A DNA stretch of 33,084 bases from a bacterium A37T11 (GTDB taxonomy: Bacteria; Bacteroidota; Bacteroidia; Sphingobacteriales; Sphingobacteriaceae): assembly GCA_900109895.1 (NCBI GenBank), contig FOBR01000032.1:1-33084 (forward strand). The letters run 5' to 3'. The notes below the pieces were generated by a model. It had not been told where the DNA came from and did not search any database. It saw nothing but the letters and a program-made list of their open reading frames with translations. The translations under genes were made by a program, and so were the position numbers. Shown in pieces: positions 16,172 to 25,100 of the stretch. Position 1 is the stretch's first letter. Each line of letters opens with the position of its first letter.

Positions 16172-18859
16172 ATGTTTCAGAAAATCATTGCAACACTTTT
16201 TCTTGGTTGTGTTAGCTATGTTTCAGTGGCGCAAATTAAGGTAAAAGAAATATATGCCTTGCAGGATGGGAAACGCTATAATAATAGTGTACAGCTACAA
16301 AATGGAGTGGTCCGGCTAGGGGATGATCATCAGGAAAAGTATAATGTTAAACCGGATGTAATCCTGGATTTAGCTGTGTCAAAACCTGGTTTATACCTTT
16401 TAACGGCTGAAACCATACCGGTCAATTTAGAAAGTCTGAAAAAGAATGATACGACCGGTATGCTTACACGTAGAGCTGGTTTTCAGTTGGGGACGGCCAG
16501 GTATACTAGTCGAATTGTATTTGACAGTTTTAAGGACGGTCATCAAGAACTTGGTAAGTTTATGTTTACGGCCAGGAAAGCAAAACTAAAAATATGGTTG
16601 CCAGCAAATTTAATTTTCTGTACGATTACCATTAAGCCATATGTGGCGCCTTTGCCTCCTCCAGAAGCGGTAGCTTATACGCCTGCTGTAGTGCCGCCTC
16701 AAAGTCATCCACGGCTTTGGGTGAATCAAGAAAGCCTGCCTGTGGTTCGGAACCGATTGGCGTTAGCCGAACACCGGGAAGCTTGGGAAAAGGTAAAACA
16801 ACTGGCTCTTAAACCTTTCCCCTTTAAGTTTGACCTGAAGCATGAAATTTTTTATGATGAAGGTTTGGAAAAAGCCATCGAACAGAAAGCGTTTTATTAT
16901 TTAATGACCAACAATAGATCGATTGGTAAGGAGGCTGTAGATTTGGCTGTCAACTATCTTTCGGTTCTTGAATTTGGCAATATAACCTATGGGGATATCA
17001 CCCGCGAGATTGGAAGAGCCATCTATACCGGGTCTTTGGTTTACGATTGGTGTTACAACTTATTAGATAGTAAATCTAAGGCATCCCTACGGACAAATTT
17101 CCGGCGTTTAGCCAGCGATATGGAAATTGGATGGCCGCCATTTTACGGAAAGGAAAGTATTATTAATGGGCATGGCAACGAAGCTCAAATTTGCCGGGAT
17201 ATGCTCTCCTGGAGTTTGGCTGTGTACAATGAAGATACGGAACCGTATAAATATGTGTCATATACCATATTAAAACAGCTGGTTCCCATGCGCAGCTTTG
17301 AGTACCAATCACCAAGGCATAACCAGGGGATAGATTATGGTGGCTATCGTTTTGGGTGGGAAATGCATGCGGTTTGGCTATATTACCGGATGCTTGGATA
17401 TTCGGTATTTGATGAAAACATTAAAAATATGCCTGCGTATTGGCTTTATATGCGTACTCCGGATGGCAAGATGCTGCGGGATGGGGATATGTTTAATGTG
17501 CAATATAATGCCAGTGAAGGATTTTATTGGAAAAATCCGCAGACAATGCTGTTGTGTTATGCATTTTCCAATAATCCGTTTATTAAGGCTGAATTTTATA
17601 AACAAGGAGGGTTGCCCAATAATCCGGTTCTTTTTCTATTGCTCAACGATCCCGCATTAAAACCAGATTATCGCAGAGATCAATTTTCGTTGACAAAAGA
17701 TTTTGGCCCCATCCTTAGTGGAATGGTTGCGCGCACTGGCTGGGATGAACAACCGCGAAGTGCTAATGTGGTGGCCGAAGTAAAAGGTGGGGGGTATATT
17801 TTTGGTAATCATCAGCATGCGGATGCTGGAGCTTTACAGATATATTACCATGGTATGCAAGTAGGAGACCTTGGATTATACCTTTCCTATGGTTCTCCTT
17901 ATGATTTCAATTTTAACAAACGGTCAGTAGCGCATAGCATGCTGCTTGTCCGGGATCCGGGTGAACCATTAAATTTCAGGACAAAAACGAACGATGGGGG
18001 TACGCGTTTCAGCCAGCGCTTTCCGCTTACTCCGACAGAAGCTAAAACTGATCCTTGGTTTCATACGGGCTATGTGCGGTCTTCCGATTTTGGGCCAGAC
18101 TCCTTAAAACCTCTTTATAGCTATTATAATGCAAATCTAACCGCTGCCTATACTGCCAAAGTGAAAGATTATACCAAAAGTTTTTTATTTATCAATACCG
18201 GTAAAAAAGATAGGCCCGCCTTGATTTATTTATGGGATCAAGTAGAAAGTGCCGACAGTACGTTTAAAAAATACTGGCAAATAAATACGTTGAACAAACC
18301 CAAAATAAGACAGGATGGAACTTTGGTTTTAACGAGCAACCTGGATGGGCAAGCTGGAAATACCTATGTGAATATGCTCAGCCCAGTTCCAACAAAACGC
18401 AGACAAGTGATAGAAGGTGGAGATTCAAGTACGGTTGTATTTGGTGATACGTATCACGTGAATTCATCTTGGCCTGAATCGCGTGGATATCGCATCATGC
18501 TGTCGCCTGATTCATTAAAGAAAAAGAATAGTTTTTTGACTGTTTTTCAATTATGTGAAGAAAATATGGAGCCATTACCGGTAACATATACCGAAGCGAA
18601 GTTGTATGCATCATTGGTTATAGACGATAAATTGGTTGTGTTGAGTCGTCCGGATCAGTTCCTTCACGAGCAAATCACCATTCAGGTTCCGGCCGATAAA
18701 ATGTACGATGTCATTTTAGCGGGTTTGCAACCAGGCTACTGGACCATAGTGCAGCAAGGAATGGCAGAAAGAAAGGTGTTCGTGCAAAAAGATAAAAATA
18801 CATTTCATTTTATCAGTAAAGGGGCTAAAATAGTTATTAAACCACAAAGCTTGCTTTGA
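16172..18859 (+). CDS. Heparinase II/III-family polysaccharide lyase (PL21-like)
   Basis: 895 residues with a signal peptide (1-20, ending SVAQ), so periplasmic or surface-located. An N-terminal beta-rich region (about 22-160) precedes a DUF4962-type alpha-toroid (from HPRLWV at 179) and a C-terminal heparinase II/III beta-sandwich (from about 510). The candidate catalytic set H334/E337 (NGHGNEAQ), Y389 (GIDYGGY) and H547-x-H549 (GNHQHADAG) resembles His202/Glu205, Tyr257 and His406/His408 of Pedobacter heparinase II as I recall it; the 3- and 55-residue spacings are the same. It would cleave a uronate-containing glycan by beta-elimination. The extra N-terminal domain makes it longer than heparinase II. 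Third gene of the SusCD operon. Confidence 0.88.
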   Translation: MFQKIIATLFLGCVSYVSVAQIKVKEIYALQDGKRYNNSVQLQNGVVRLGDDHQEKYNVKPDVILDLAVSKPGLYLLTAETIPVNLESLKKNDTTGMLTRRAGFQLGTARYTSRIVFDSFKDGHQELGKFMFTARKAKLKIWLPANLIFCTITIKPYVAPLPPPEAVAYTPAVVPPQSHPRLWVNQESLPVVRNRLALAEHREAWEKVKQLALKPFPFKFDLKHEIFYDEGLEKAIEQKAFYYLMTNNRSIGKEAVDLAVNYLSVLEFGNITYGDITREIGRAIYTGSLVYDWCYNLLDSKSKASLRTNFRRLASDMEIGWPPFYGKESIINGHGNEAQICRDMLSWSLAVYNEDTEPYKYVSYTILKQLVPMRSFEYQSPRHNQGIDYGGYRFGWEMHAVWLYYRMLGYSVFDENIKNMPAYWLYMRTPDGKMLRDGDMFNVQYNASEGFYWKNPQTMLLCYAFSNNPFIKAEFYKQGGLPNNPVLFLLLNDPALKPDYRRDQFSLTKDFGPILSGMVARTGWDEQPRSANVVAEVKGGGYIFGNHQHADAGALQIYYHGMQVGDLGLYLSYGSPYDFNFNKRSVAHSMLLVRDPGEPLNFRTKTNDGGTRFSQRFPLTPTEAKTDPWFHTGYVRSSDFGPDSLKPLYSYYNANLTAAYTAKVKDYTKSFLFINTGKKDRPALIYLWDQVESADSTFKKYWQINTLNKPKIRQDGTLVLTSNLDGQAGNTYVNMLSPVPTKRRQVIEGGDSSTVVFGDTYHVNSSWPESRGYRIMLSPDSLKKKNSFLTVFQLCEENMEPLPVTYTEAKLYASLVIDDKLVVLSRPDQFLHEQITIQVPADKMYDVILAGLQPGYWTIVQQGMAERKVFVQKDKNTFHFISKGAKIVIKPQSLL

Positions 18860-18885
18860 AATGTATACAATTTTAGGTAATATTG
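18855..18885 (+). promoter_or_regulatory. gntR promoter with operator-like GTATAC in its spacer
   Basis: TTTG at 18855-18858 (overlapping the lyase stop), a 19-nt spacer and TAATATTG at 18878-18885 fit the Bacteroidota pattern with one mismatch. The spacer contains AATGTATACAAT (18860-18871), whose core TGTATACA is a perfect palindrome. A repressor bound there would block the promoter, consistent with autoregulation. Confidence 0.6.
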
Positions 18886-18931
18886 TGATGTTAAAATTTA
18901 GAGATATAAAAAGAAGCAAATTGCCTGCATT

Positions 18932-19570
18932 ATGAAAGAAGATTCACTTTCCAATAAAGTATACCTGGAGATAAGACGTAAGATCCTATCCAATCAATTG
19001 GTTCCTGGAACACGACTAAAAGAAGATTCGTGGGCAAAAAAAATAAATGTAAGCCGCGTTTCGGTACGCGAAGCCTTAAATCGGCTATTAGGGGAAAATT
19101 TATTAGAAACCGGCGAGAAGGGGGGGTATTTTGTAAAGTCAATGAGTGCTGAGGATATTCACGATATACGTGAATTAAGGGAATTACTTGAAGTGGGTGC
19201 GATAAGGATGGGTATCAGTAAGGTGACGGATAGTGATATTGCGGAGATGGAACGGGTGTGTAACGATTTTACACAGATGGTGAAAAATGGTTATTTTTCC
19301 GGGGCATGCGAGGCGGATGTCAAATTTCATGAATCCCTCATTAATATGGCCAAAAACGCCAAACTTAAACAAGCGTATGAGCAAAGCAATATTCCACTGT
19401 TTCATTTAAAGTTAGGACAAACGCAAAGCCACATGGATGATTACGAGCTGAGCGATAAAGAACATCGTGAAATTTTAACAGCAATAAAATTAAGAGATAT
19501 GAAGAAGGCTCAAGAAGCACTAATTACACAATTACGGAGGGGCGAATTGGCCTCCATTGAAATTTATTAG
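18932..19570 (+). CDS. GntR-family transcriptional regulator, FadR/FCD subfamily
   Basis: 212 residues. Winged HTH at about 8-70 (ILSNQLVPGTRLKEDSWAKK, then VSRVSVREALNRLLGENLLE), followed by a helical FCD ligand domain with the usual metal/ligand residues D129 and H133 (ADVKFHESLI) and a later His in KEHREIL. FCD regulators commonly repress sugar-acid or organic-acid genes and release DNA when they bind the acid. It sits between the SusCD-lyase operon and the catabolic operon, with GTATAC-like candidate sites at 11399-11434, 18860-18871, 19669-19680 and 21714-21725. The effector is unknown, presumably a pathway acid. Confidence 0.93.
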   Translation: MKEDSLSNKVYLEIRRKILSNQLVPGTRLKEDSWAKKINVSRVSVREALNRLLGENLLETGEKGGYFVKSMSAEDIHDIRELRELLEVGAIRMGISKVTDSDIAEMERVCNDFTQMVKNGYFSGACEADVKFHESLINMAKNAKLKQAYEQSNIPLFHLKLGQTQSHMDDYELSDKEHREILTAIKLRDMKKAQEALITQLRRGELASIEIY

Positions 19571-19664
19571 TAAAATTTGGGTATTTTTTTAAAAGTATTT
19601 TCCAATTAGTTCATGAAAAGGCCCGTTTTTTTTGTGTTATATTAAAATGTTTACAAAAAGTATA

Positions 19665-19681
19665 TATATTTGCATACAAAA
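19665..19681 (+). promoter_or_regulatory. Promoter/operator candidate before the Gfo/Idh gene
   Basis: TATATTTG (19665-19672) is a perfect TAnnTTTG -7 box whose TTTG is shared with the palindrome-like TTTGCATACAAA (19669-19680). No TTTG lies at the right distance upstream, so activity may depend on an activator or a degenerate -33. The 191-nt spacer 19571-19761 holds nothing else I can name. Confidence 0.5.
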
Positions 19682-19761
19682 AGTTATGTGGTTGGGGTTT
19701 TTTATACACACTTTACGCTAACATTAAAATTAAAGAGGTGATTAATTAATTTTCCTGTTAT

Positions 19762-20769
19762 ATGGTTACTCGGATTAAAAGAAGAGAATTTATTAGGGCC
19801 GGTTTACTTACGGGGGCGGCTGTAGCGGTGAATAATTTACCTTTGTCGGCTTTAATAAATCCTGAAATTCGAATAAATACGGGTAAGCGTGTGGGAATTA
19901 TAGGCTTAGATACTTCGCATAGTGTGGCTTTTACCAAAGCATTAAATGCTGCGGATGCCAATCCTGATTTTGCGGGTTATAAAGTGGTAGTGGCTTATCC
20001 ATTTGGGAGTAGAACCATAGAGAGCAGTGCTAGCCGGATCCCCGATTATACCAAGGAAGTACAAAGTTGCGGTGTTCAAATCGTTTCTTCATTAGATGAA
20101 TTGCTATTAGCGGCTGATGTGGTAATGCTCGAAACGAATGATGGCAGGCTCCATGTAGAACAAGCACTAAAAGTTCTTAAGGCCAGGAAACCACTTTTTA
20201 TTGATAAGCCGTTGGCTGCTTCTTTTGCAGACGTAAAAAAAATTTTTAATGCTTCTGCTGCTTTTCAAACTCCGATTTTTTCTTCATCAGCACTACGGTA
20301 TTTAGCTGGTTTACCCGAGATAGTTTCTGGCAAAAAAATAGGCCATATAACTGGTGCCGATGTATATAGTCCGGCTAGTATAGAGCCGAGCCACCCTGAT
20401 CTTTTTTGGTATGGCATACATGGAGTGGAGTTATTATACGCCATAATGGGGCCGGGTTGTGAGTATGTGACAAGGGTGCATACTGCAGAAACAGATATCG
20501 TTACTGGTGTATGGCGTGATGGAAGGGTTGGAACTTTTCGGGGTACGCGCACCGGAAGAGATGGCTTTGGCGGAGTGGTTTTTGGAGAAAACGGACAAAC
20601 GATAATAGGAGAATTCGCGGGTTATTTGCCGCTTCTTAAGCAAATCATTCATTTTTTCCAGACAGGTGTTTCACCGGTATCGCCTTTGGAAACCCAGGAA
20701 ATATATGCTTTTATGGAAGCCGCCGACGAGAGTAAAAGACGGGGAGGCAAGGCTGTTCGTATTCGCTGA
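19762..20769 (+). CDS. Tat-exported Gfo/Idh/MocA-family oxidoreductase
   Basis: 335 residues. The N-terminus KRREFIRAGLLTGAAVAV is a twin-arginine signal, so the folded protein with its NAD(P) cofactor is exported to the periplasm. A Rossmann segment starts at about 43 (RVGIIGLDTSHSVAF, an altered glycine motif). The PLFIDKPLAASF segment is the family's EKP-like motif with Asp in place of Glu. Such periplasmic Gfo/Idh proteins act on sugars or their derivatives, but the reaction cannot be assigned here. It is monocistronic between gntR and a convergent lactonase gene. Confidence 0.85.
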   Translation: MVTRIKRREFIRAGLLTGAAVAVNNLPLSALINPEIRINTGKRVGIIGLDTSHSVAFTKALNAADANPDFAGYKVVVAYPFGSRTIESSASRIPDYTKEVQSCGVQIVSSLDELLLAADVVMLETNDGRLHVEQALKVLKARKPLFIDKPLAASFADVKKIFNASAAFQTPIFSSSALRYLAGLPEIVSGKKIGHITGADVYSPASIEPSHPDLFWYGIHGVELLYAIMGPGCEYVTRVHTAETDIVTGVWRDGRVGTFRGTRTGRDGFGGVVFGENGQTIIGEFAGYLPLLKQIIHFFQTGVSPVSPLETQEIYAFMEAADESKRRGGKAVRIR

Positions 20770-20851
20770 ACTTGAGGAGAATTTTATCAACACGAGCAAA
20801 TTTTAGGTATATCCATAGATGAATACTTTGTTAGATAGCTCCATGATCGTT

Positions 20852-20869
20852 CTTTGAATTTAATCAAAG
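20852..20869. terminator. Weak hairpin between convergent genes
   Basis: CTTTGA (20852-20857) pairs with TCAAAG (20864-20869) around a 6-nt loop, between the convergent Gfo/Idh and SMP-30 genes and overlapping the last codons of the latter. There is no T-run, so termination is only a possibility. Confidence 0.25.
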
Positions 20870-21694
20870 GTTTACCTGCATAATTCCTTTGAATGGGAGG
20901 GGTATGCTGATAATTTCACCCCGTTGCGCTTCGGTAATGACCAGTCCAAGCCTGCCTGTGGGGTCAAAGGCACAATTCGTAGGATTTTTGCCTGGTAGGT
21001 AAATGGAATTCAGGTATTGGCCTGTTGAAGTATATATCTTTATGGCACCGGTACCATAGACGGCTACATAGAGGTTTCCGTTTTCATCGAATGCCATACC
21101 ATCCGGGCCTACTTCGCCACCTGTATCTGTAAATAGGCGGGTGTTGCTCCAGGATTTATTTAAGGGGTCCCAATCACCGGCCCATATTTGTTTTTTTCCT
21201 GTCTCTGCAATGAGGAGGGTTGAGCCTTTGGGGTCAAAAACTAATCCGTTTGGATAATTTTTATGGTCGGCAATGACCGAAAGTTCTCCAGCAGCGGAAA
21301 GGCAACAGATATATCCTTCATCTGAATCCAGTGCTGGTCCGGGACAGGTAAAGAGTAAATTACCATAAGGGTCAAAACAAAGGTCATTGGGCATGAATAG
21401 GGGTTTTCCTCCCAAATGCGAAACTATCGTTTCAGCAAGTTGGTTAATTGGATGGAAGGTGCGAATGGCATTCATGCCTGAATCGCAGTACCAAAGGATA
21501 TTATTTGAGGATAGAGCCAGTCCATTGGGGTTTCCACCAACTTGATGACGGAAAAGTCGGTTGCCGGTTAGTTGGATGAGACTTTCGCCATGTTGTTCCA
21601 CACACCAAAGCGTACCATCGGCGGTAAAGACTGGCCCCTCCGGAAATTGGATATTGGTTGCTAAAACATGGATGGAAGTATATGCATTATTCAT
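20864..21694 (-). CDS. SMP-30/gluconolactonase-like beta-propeller lactonase
   Basis: About 276 residues from the ATG at 21694. The frame runs open to 21865, but that would overlap the divergent gene and add an unlikely hydrophobic leader, so the internal start is preferred. Family features: FPEGPVFTADGTLWCVEQ with the metal-ligand Glu, GNPNGLALS, FMPNDLCFDPYGNLLFT with the ligand Asn, PNGLVFDPKG and GPDGMAFDENGNLYVAVYG with the ligand Asp. These calcium/zinc propellers open aldonolactones. No export signal is visible, so it likely works in the cytoplasm. It faces the catabolic operon across a 77-bp divergent region with an operator candidate, so is probably co-regulated. Confidence 0.85.
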   Translation of the reverse strand: MNNAYTSIHVLATNIQFPEGPVFTADGTLWCVEQHGESLIQLTGNRLFRHQVGGNPNGLALSSNNILWYCDSGMNAIRTFHPINQLAETIVSHLGGKPLFMPNDLCFDPYGNLLFTCPGPALDSDEGYICCLSAAGELSVIADHKNYPNGLVFDPKGSTLLIAETGKKQIWAGDWDPLNKSWSNTRLFTDTGGEVGPDGMAFDENGNLYVAVYGTGAIKIYTSTGQYLNSIYLPGKNPTNCAFDPTGRLGLVITEAQRGEIISIPLPFKGIMQVNL

Positions 21695-21712
21695 AAAATT
21701 GGATGGGTAAAG

Positions 21713-21729
21713 TTTAGTGTACAAAAATA
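21713..21729 (-). promoter_or_regulatory. Promoter/operator candidate in the divergent lactonase/aminotransferase spacer
   Basis: On the minus strand TATTTTTGTACACTAAA contains a perfect TAnnTTTG (21729-21722) and the operator-like TTTGTACACTAA. It is the third variant of the 17-mer seen at 11418 and 19665. It directs towards the lactonase gene; the plus-strand promoter for the aminotransferase operon is not obvious in this AT-rich 77-bp spacer. Confidence 0.5.
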
Positions 21730-21771
21730 TAAGTATAAAATAAGATAAAATAATAAAATCATAATTAATAT

Positions 21772-23094
21772 ATGTATAAATGGGAAAAATCTGCACAGCT
21801 GTTGCAGGAAAATGAACGTTGGATTTCTGGTGGTATCGTTTCCTTAAATAGAAAATCGGAACCAAATATTTGTTTTAATACGGGTCGTGGGAGCCGGGTT
21901 TTTGATGTGGACGGCAATGAATATATTGACTACCAGGCAGGATTTGCAGCATCCTTTCTTGGGCATAATGATGCCGATGTCAATGAGGCTGTCGCGAAAA
22001 CATTAACCAACAACTCCGTTTTGATGGGAGCTGGTCCTACAACCCTTGAAGGGGAGTTTGCGCAACTGTTTTGTCAATGTGTGCCCACAGTTGAAAGTAT
22101 TCAAATAACTACGACCGGCTCAGAAGCTACGTATCATGCGATCAGGATTGCCAGGGCAGTTACGAAAAGAGACCACATTATTGTTATTCAGGGAGGGTAT
22201 AACGGTTGGCACAATGATGTGTCTTGCAATGTCATTAGTGCATTGGACGATATTGGAGAGCGGGTTAGTCCGGGCGAATATCCATACGATTCATCGTCCG
22301 CTGGAGTTCCTTCATCACACAGTTCTTTGGTTCATATCATCAATTATAACGATCTGGAGTCTGTAAAGTATGTGTTAAAGCGTTACGAAATTGCCGCGAT
22401 TATCCTGGAACCAATTCTGCAAAATATAGGTATAGTTAAACCGCAGGAAGGATACCTGGAAGGCTTACGGAGTTTGGCTGACGCGCATGGATTTTTGCTG
22501 ATATTTGATGAGGTCAAAACAGGTTTTCGGCATGCATTGGGTGGGTATCAATCCATCTGTAAGATACAACCTGATTTGTCAACCTTTGGAAAGGCTGTAG
22601 CGAATGGATACCCTCTTGGAGTGATTGGAGGCAAACGAAAATACATGGACTATTTTGCACATCCGGATAAAAAAGAGCGCGTACTTATTGCAGGTACTTT
22701 TAATGCTTTTCCATTAACGACTGCTGCTGCAATTGCCACTCTCAAAAAATTATCATCTCCGGCTGCGGATGTTTATGGACATGTATTTAAATTGGGTGCT
22801 ATCTTGGAGGAAGGGCTTAACGATATCTTTAAATCGACTGGCAGACCGTATTATGTCGCCAGGCAGGGCTCAGCATTTTGTACCTATTTTATGGATCATG
22901 CACCCGTTGATTTTCATGATATCCTCAATAACCATGATTTTAAATATGACAATCAATATAGAAGGAAATTAATAGAACAGGGTATCTTTAACTTTCCTTT
23001 GCCGATAAAACAAGGGAGCATATCATACGCTCATACCGAGAATGATATTGCCATTACACTGGAAAAAACCAAAAATGTTGTAGCTAGTATCTAG
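21772..23094 (+). CDS. Class III PLP aminotransferase (glutamate-1-semialdehyde aminomutase-like)
   Basis: 440 residues of the GSAM/aminotransferase class III fold. [20 protein letters not shown] at 35-54 is the N-terminal strand; TGSEAT (115-120) binds the PLP phosphate; GYNGWHN (142-148) stacks on the ring; D246 in FDEVKTGFR binds the pyridine N; K274 in [11 protein letters not shown] is the Schiff-base lysine. The location argues against a role in haem synthesis; as first gene of a sugar-acid operon it more likely transaminates or deaminates an amino-sugar or keto-acid intermediate. It is followed by the dehydratase gene after 4 nt. Confidence 0.9.
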   Translation: MYKWEKSAQLLQENERWISGGIVSLNRKSEPNICFNTGRGSRVFDVDGNEYIDYQAGFAASFLGHNDADVNEAVAKTLTNNSVLMGAGPTTLEGEFAQLFCQCVPTVESIQITTTGSEATYHAIRIARAVTKRDHIIVIQGGYNGWHNDVSCNVISALDDIGERVSPGEYPYDSSSAGVPSSHSSLVHIINYNDLESVKYVLKRYEIAAIILEPILQNIGIVKPQEGYLEGLRSLADAHGFLLIFDEVKTGFRHALGGYQSICKIQPDLSTFGKAVANGYPLGVIGGKRKYMDYFAHPDKKERVLIAGTFNAFPLTTAAAIATLKKLSSPAADVYGHVFKLGAILEEGLNDIFKSTGRPYYVARQGSAFCTYFMDHAPVDFHDILNNHDFKYDNQYRRKLIEQGIFNFPLPIKQGSISYAHTENDIAITLEKTKNVVASI

Positions 23095-23098
23095 AAAA

Positions 23099-24277
23099 AT
23101 GAAAATAACGGCTATCGAGACCCATGTGTGTCATGCACGTATGCGCAATTGGATTTTTATAAAGATCGTGACGGATCAGCCTGGTTTATGGGGCTGGGGC
23201 GAAGCTACCCTGGAGTGGCATACGCATGGCGTGGTGGGGGCTATTAAAGACTTGGAACAATTGCTTTTAGGAGAGGATCCGAGGCGCATTGAATACCTGT
23301 GGCAAATGATGTATCGCCAGCATTTTTGGCATGGCAATGGAATTGTCCGGGGCACAGCGATTAGTGGAATTGATATTGCCCTATGGGATATTTTAGGGAA
23401 GATCCATAACGTTCCTTGCCATGAACTGTGGGGAGGGCGTGTACGGGATTATATCCGCTTATATTGTCACTTAGGTGGTGGAAAGATGGAAGACTTCTAC
23501 AATACTGACCCGGCTGATGCCAACCGTTTTGGGGAGCTTGCGCAAAATGCAGTGGAAGAAGGTTTCACCGCATTTAAATCGATGGCAGTGCCCGAAACCA
23601 TGTCTTTGGAAGGATTGCAACCTATTAAGTATGCTGAAGCGTGTGTTAAAGCAATGCGGGAAGCGGTGGGGGATCAAATTGATATCATGGTTGATTGTCA
23701 TGCTCGCCCGAGTCCGCGAATGGGAATGTTGTTTGCAAAGGCATTGGAACCCTACGGCCTTTATTTTTTTGAGGAGCCATGTTGGCCGGAGACTATGGAA
23801 GATATTGCATTGATTCAGAGAGCTGTAAAAACACCCATTGCAACAGGAGAGCGTTTAGTAGGTGTTCACGCCTTTAGGGAATTGCTTGAAAAAAGAGCGG
23901 TAAGTGTTATACAGCCAGATATTACGCATTGTGGTGGTTTGACCGAGGCTCGCCGCATAGGAGCATTGGCAGAAGCATACCGGGTTTCGATGGCACCGCA
24001 TAATCCACAAGGACCGGTGAGTACAGCCGCATCTATTGAACTTGGCTTTGCAACGCCTTCGTATGTTATTTGTGAAAGCGTGCATAACGATGTGCCCTGG
24101 AGGGACGACGTCGTTTCAGAAGGATTTACTGTGCAAAAGGAAGGTCGCATTGTTTGGCCTAATAAACGGCCTGGATTGGGTATTGAAATAAACGAGGATG
24201 AGGTTGCCAAACATCCTTTTCAGCAAGAAATTTTACAACGTACATTCTATAAGGATGGTAGTATAGGTGACTGGTAG
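23099..24277 (+). CDS. Enolase-superfamily dehydratase of the D-galactonate dehydratase type
   Basis: 392 residues with the mandelate-racemase fold. Metal ligands D199 (MVDCHAR), E225 (FFEEPC) and E251 (ATGERL) and acid/base residues H201 and H301 ([10 protein letters not shown]) sit at a constant offset of +16 from Asp183, Glu209, Glu235, His185 and His285 of E. coli DgoD as I recall them. This supports an aldonic acid dehydratase making a 2-keto-3-deoxy acid. The exact sugar (galactonate or a relative) is not fixed by these residues. Cytoplasmic; lies between the aminotransferase (4-nt gap) and the SDR (9-nt gap). Confidence 0.9.
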   Translation: MKITAIETHVCHARMRNWIFIKIVTDQPGLWGWGEATLEWHTHGVVGAIKDLEQLLLGEDPRRIEYLWQMMYRQHFWHGNGIVRGTAISGIDIALWDILGKIHNVPCHELWGGRVRDYIRLYCHLGGGKMEDFYNTDPADANRFGELAQNAVEEGFTAFKSMAVPETMSLEGLQPIKYAEACVKAMREAVGDQIDIMVDCHARPSPRMGMLFAKALEPYGLYFFEEPCWPETMEDIALIQRAVKTPIATGERLVGVHAFRELLEKRAVSVIQPDITHCGGLTEARRIGALAEAYRVSMAPHNPQGPVSTAASIELGFATPSYVICESVHNDVPWRDDVVSEGFTVQKEGRIVWPNKRPGLGIEINEDEVAKHPFQQEILQRTFYKDGSIGDW

Positions 24278-24286
24278 TTAACCGTA

Positions 24287-25063
24287 TTGAGTATGTCTTT
24301 AAATAAGCAATATGAGGGTAAAAGCGTGATGATCAGCGGAGGCCTTGGTGATATAGGTACTGCGATTGCCGTTGCTTTAGGATCAGAAGGTGCACACATT
24401 GCACTTTCTGACATTTTTTCGGAAAAGGAAGCTTTAAAAAAGCTTCAGGTATTAACTGAGCGAGGAATTTCTTTTGAGTACAGGCAGGTAAATATAAAAG
24501 ACTCGCAGGCGGTGGATGATTGGTTGGTTAGCCTTCCTGCCAATAAGGAGCTCGTACTAGCTGTTGCTAATGCGGCCACGGTAACCTTAAAAAGTTACCA
24601 AAGGCTGTCTGCAGATGACTGGTTTAACGAAATAGATGTTAATTTGAATGGTTCCTATTACCTGGCTAGTACAGCTTGCCGTTATTTTGTAGCGAATAAA
24701 ATTAAAGGAAATGTCGTTTTTTTAGGTAGTTGGGCGGCCCATAGGGTTCATGCACATATTCCGGCTTATAGTGTTTCAAAAGCAGCCATACGCATGTTAT
24801 GTAAGTCTATGGCGTTGGAATATGCCTCTTACGGCATCCGTGTAAATGAAATTGCGCCGGGTTATGTCAATGCGGGATTAAGTAAAGAGGTCTGGAAGAA
24901 AGATAAAGGACTGGCGGCAGAAGCACGTAACAAAGTGCCGGTAAAAGCTTTAATTGAGGCTTCTGAAGTGGCTAAGCAACTATTATGGATATGTGATCAG
25001 GATAATAAGCATGTTACCGGAAGTACAATCTTGATGGATGGGGGGCTCTCTTTATTAAGTTAG
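24287..25063 (+). CDS. Short-chain dehydrogenase/reductase
   Basis: 258 residues, classical SDR. Cofactor motif SGGLGDIGTAI (17-27, TGxxxGxG type), NAA at 95-97 in place of NNAG, catalytic S148 (FLGSWAA), Y161 and K165 (YSVSK), and the PG motif IAPGYVNAG. Acidic SD at 41-42 after the second strand favours NAD over NADP. In this operon it probably oxidises or reduces a hydroxyl of a 2-keto-3-deoxy acid, as do KduD-like or L-fuconate-pathway SDRs; this is inference from neighbours. Confidence 0.9.
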   Translation: MSMSLNKQYEGKSVMISGGLGDIGTAIAVALGSEGAHIALSDIFSEKEALKKLQVLTERGISFEYRQVNIKDSQAVDDWLVSLPANKELVLAVANAATVTLKSYQRLSADDWFNEIDVNLNGSYYLASTACRYFVANKIKGNVVFLGSWAAHRVHAHIPAYSVSKAAIRMLCKSMALEYASYGIRVNEIAPGYVNAGLSKEVWKKDKGLAAEARNKVPVKALIEASEVAKQLLWICDQDNKHVTGSTILMDGGLSLLS

Positions 25064-25100
25064 CAATAGAATCAAGCGTTCAATCTAGTTAAAAAAATCA

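Noticed and set aside
20864-21865. Longer start for the SMP-30-like gene at 21865
   Set aside because: It would overlap the divergent aminotransferase by 94 nt and add 57 residues with no family likeness; the ATG at 21694 begins the domain properly.
21772-23094. Haem-biosynthetic glutamate-1-semialdehyde aminomutase (hemL)
   Set aside because: Similarity is to the whole class III fold; the operon context is sugar catabolism and there are no other haem genes.
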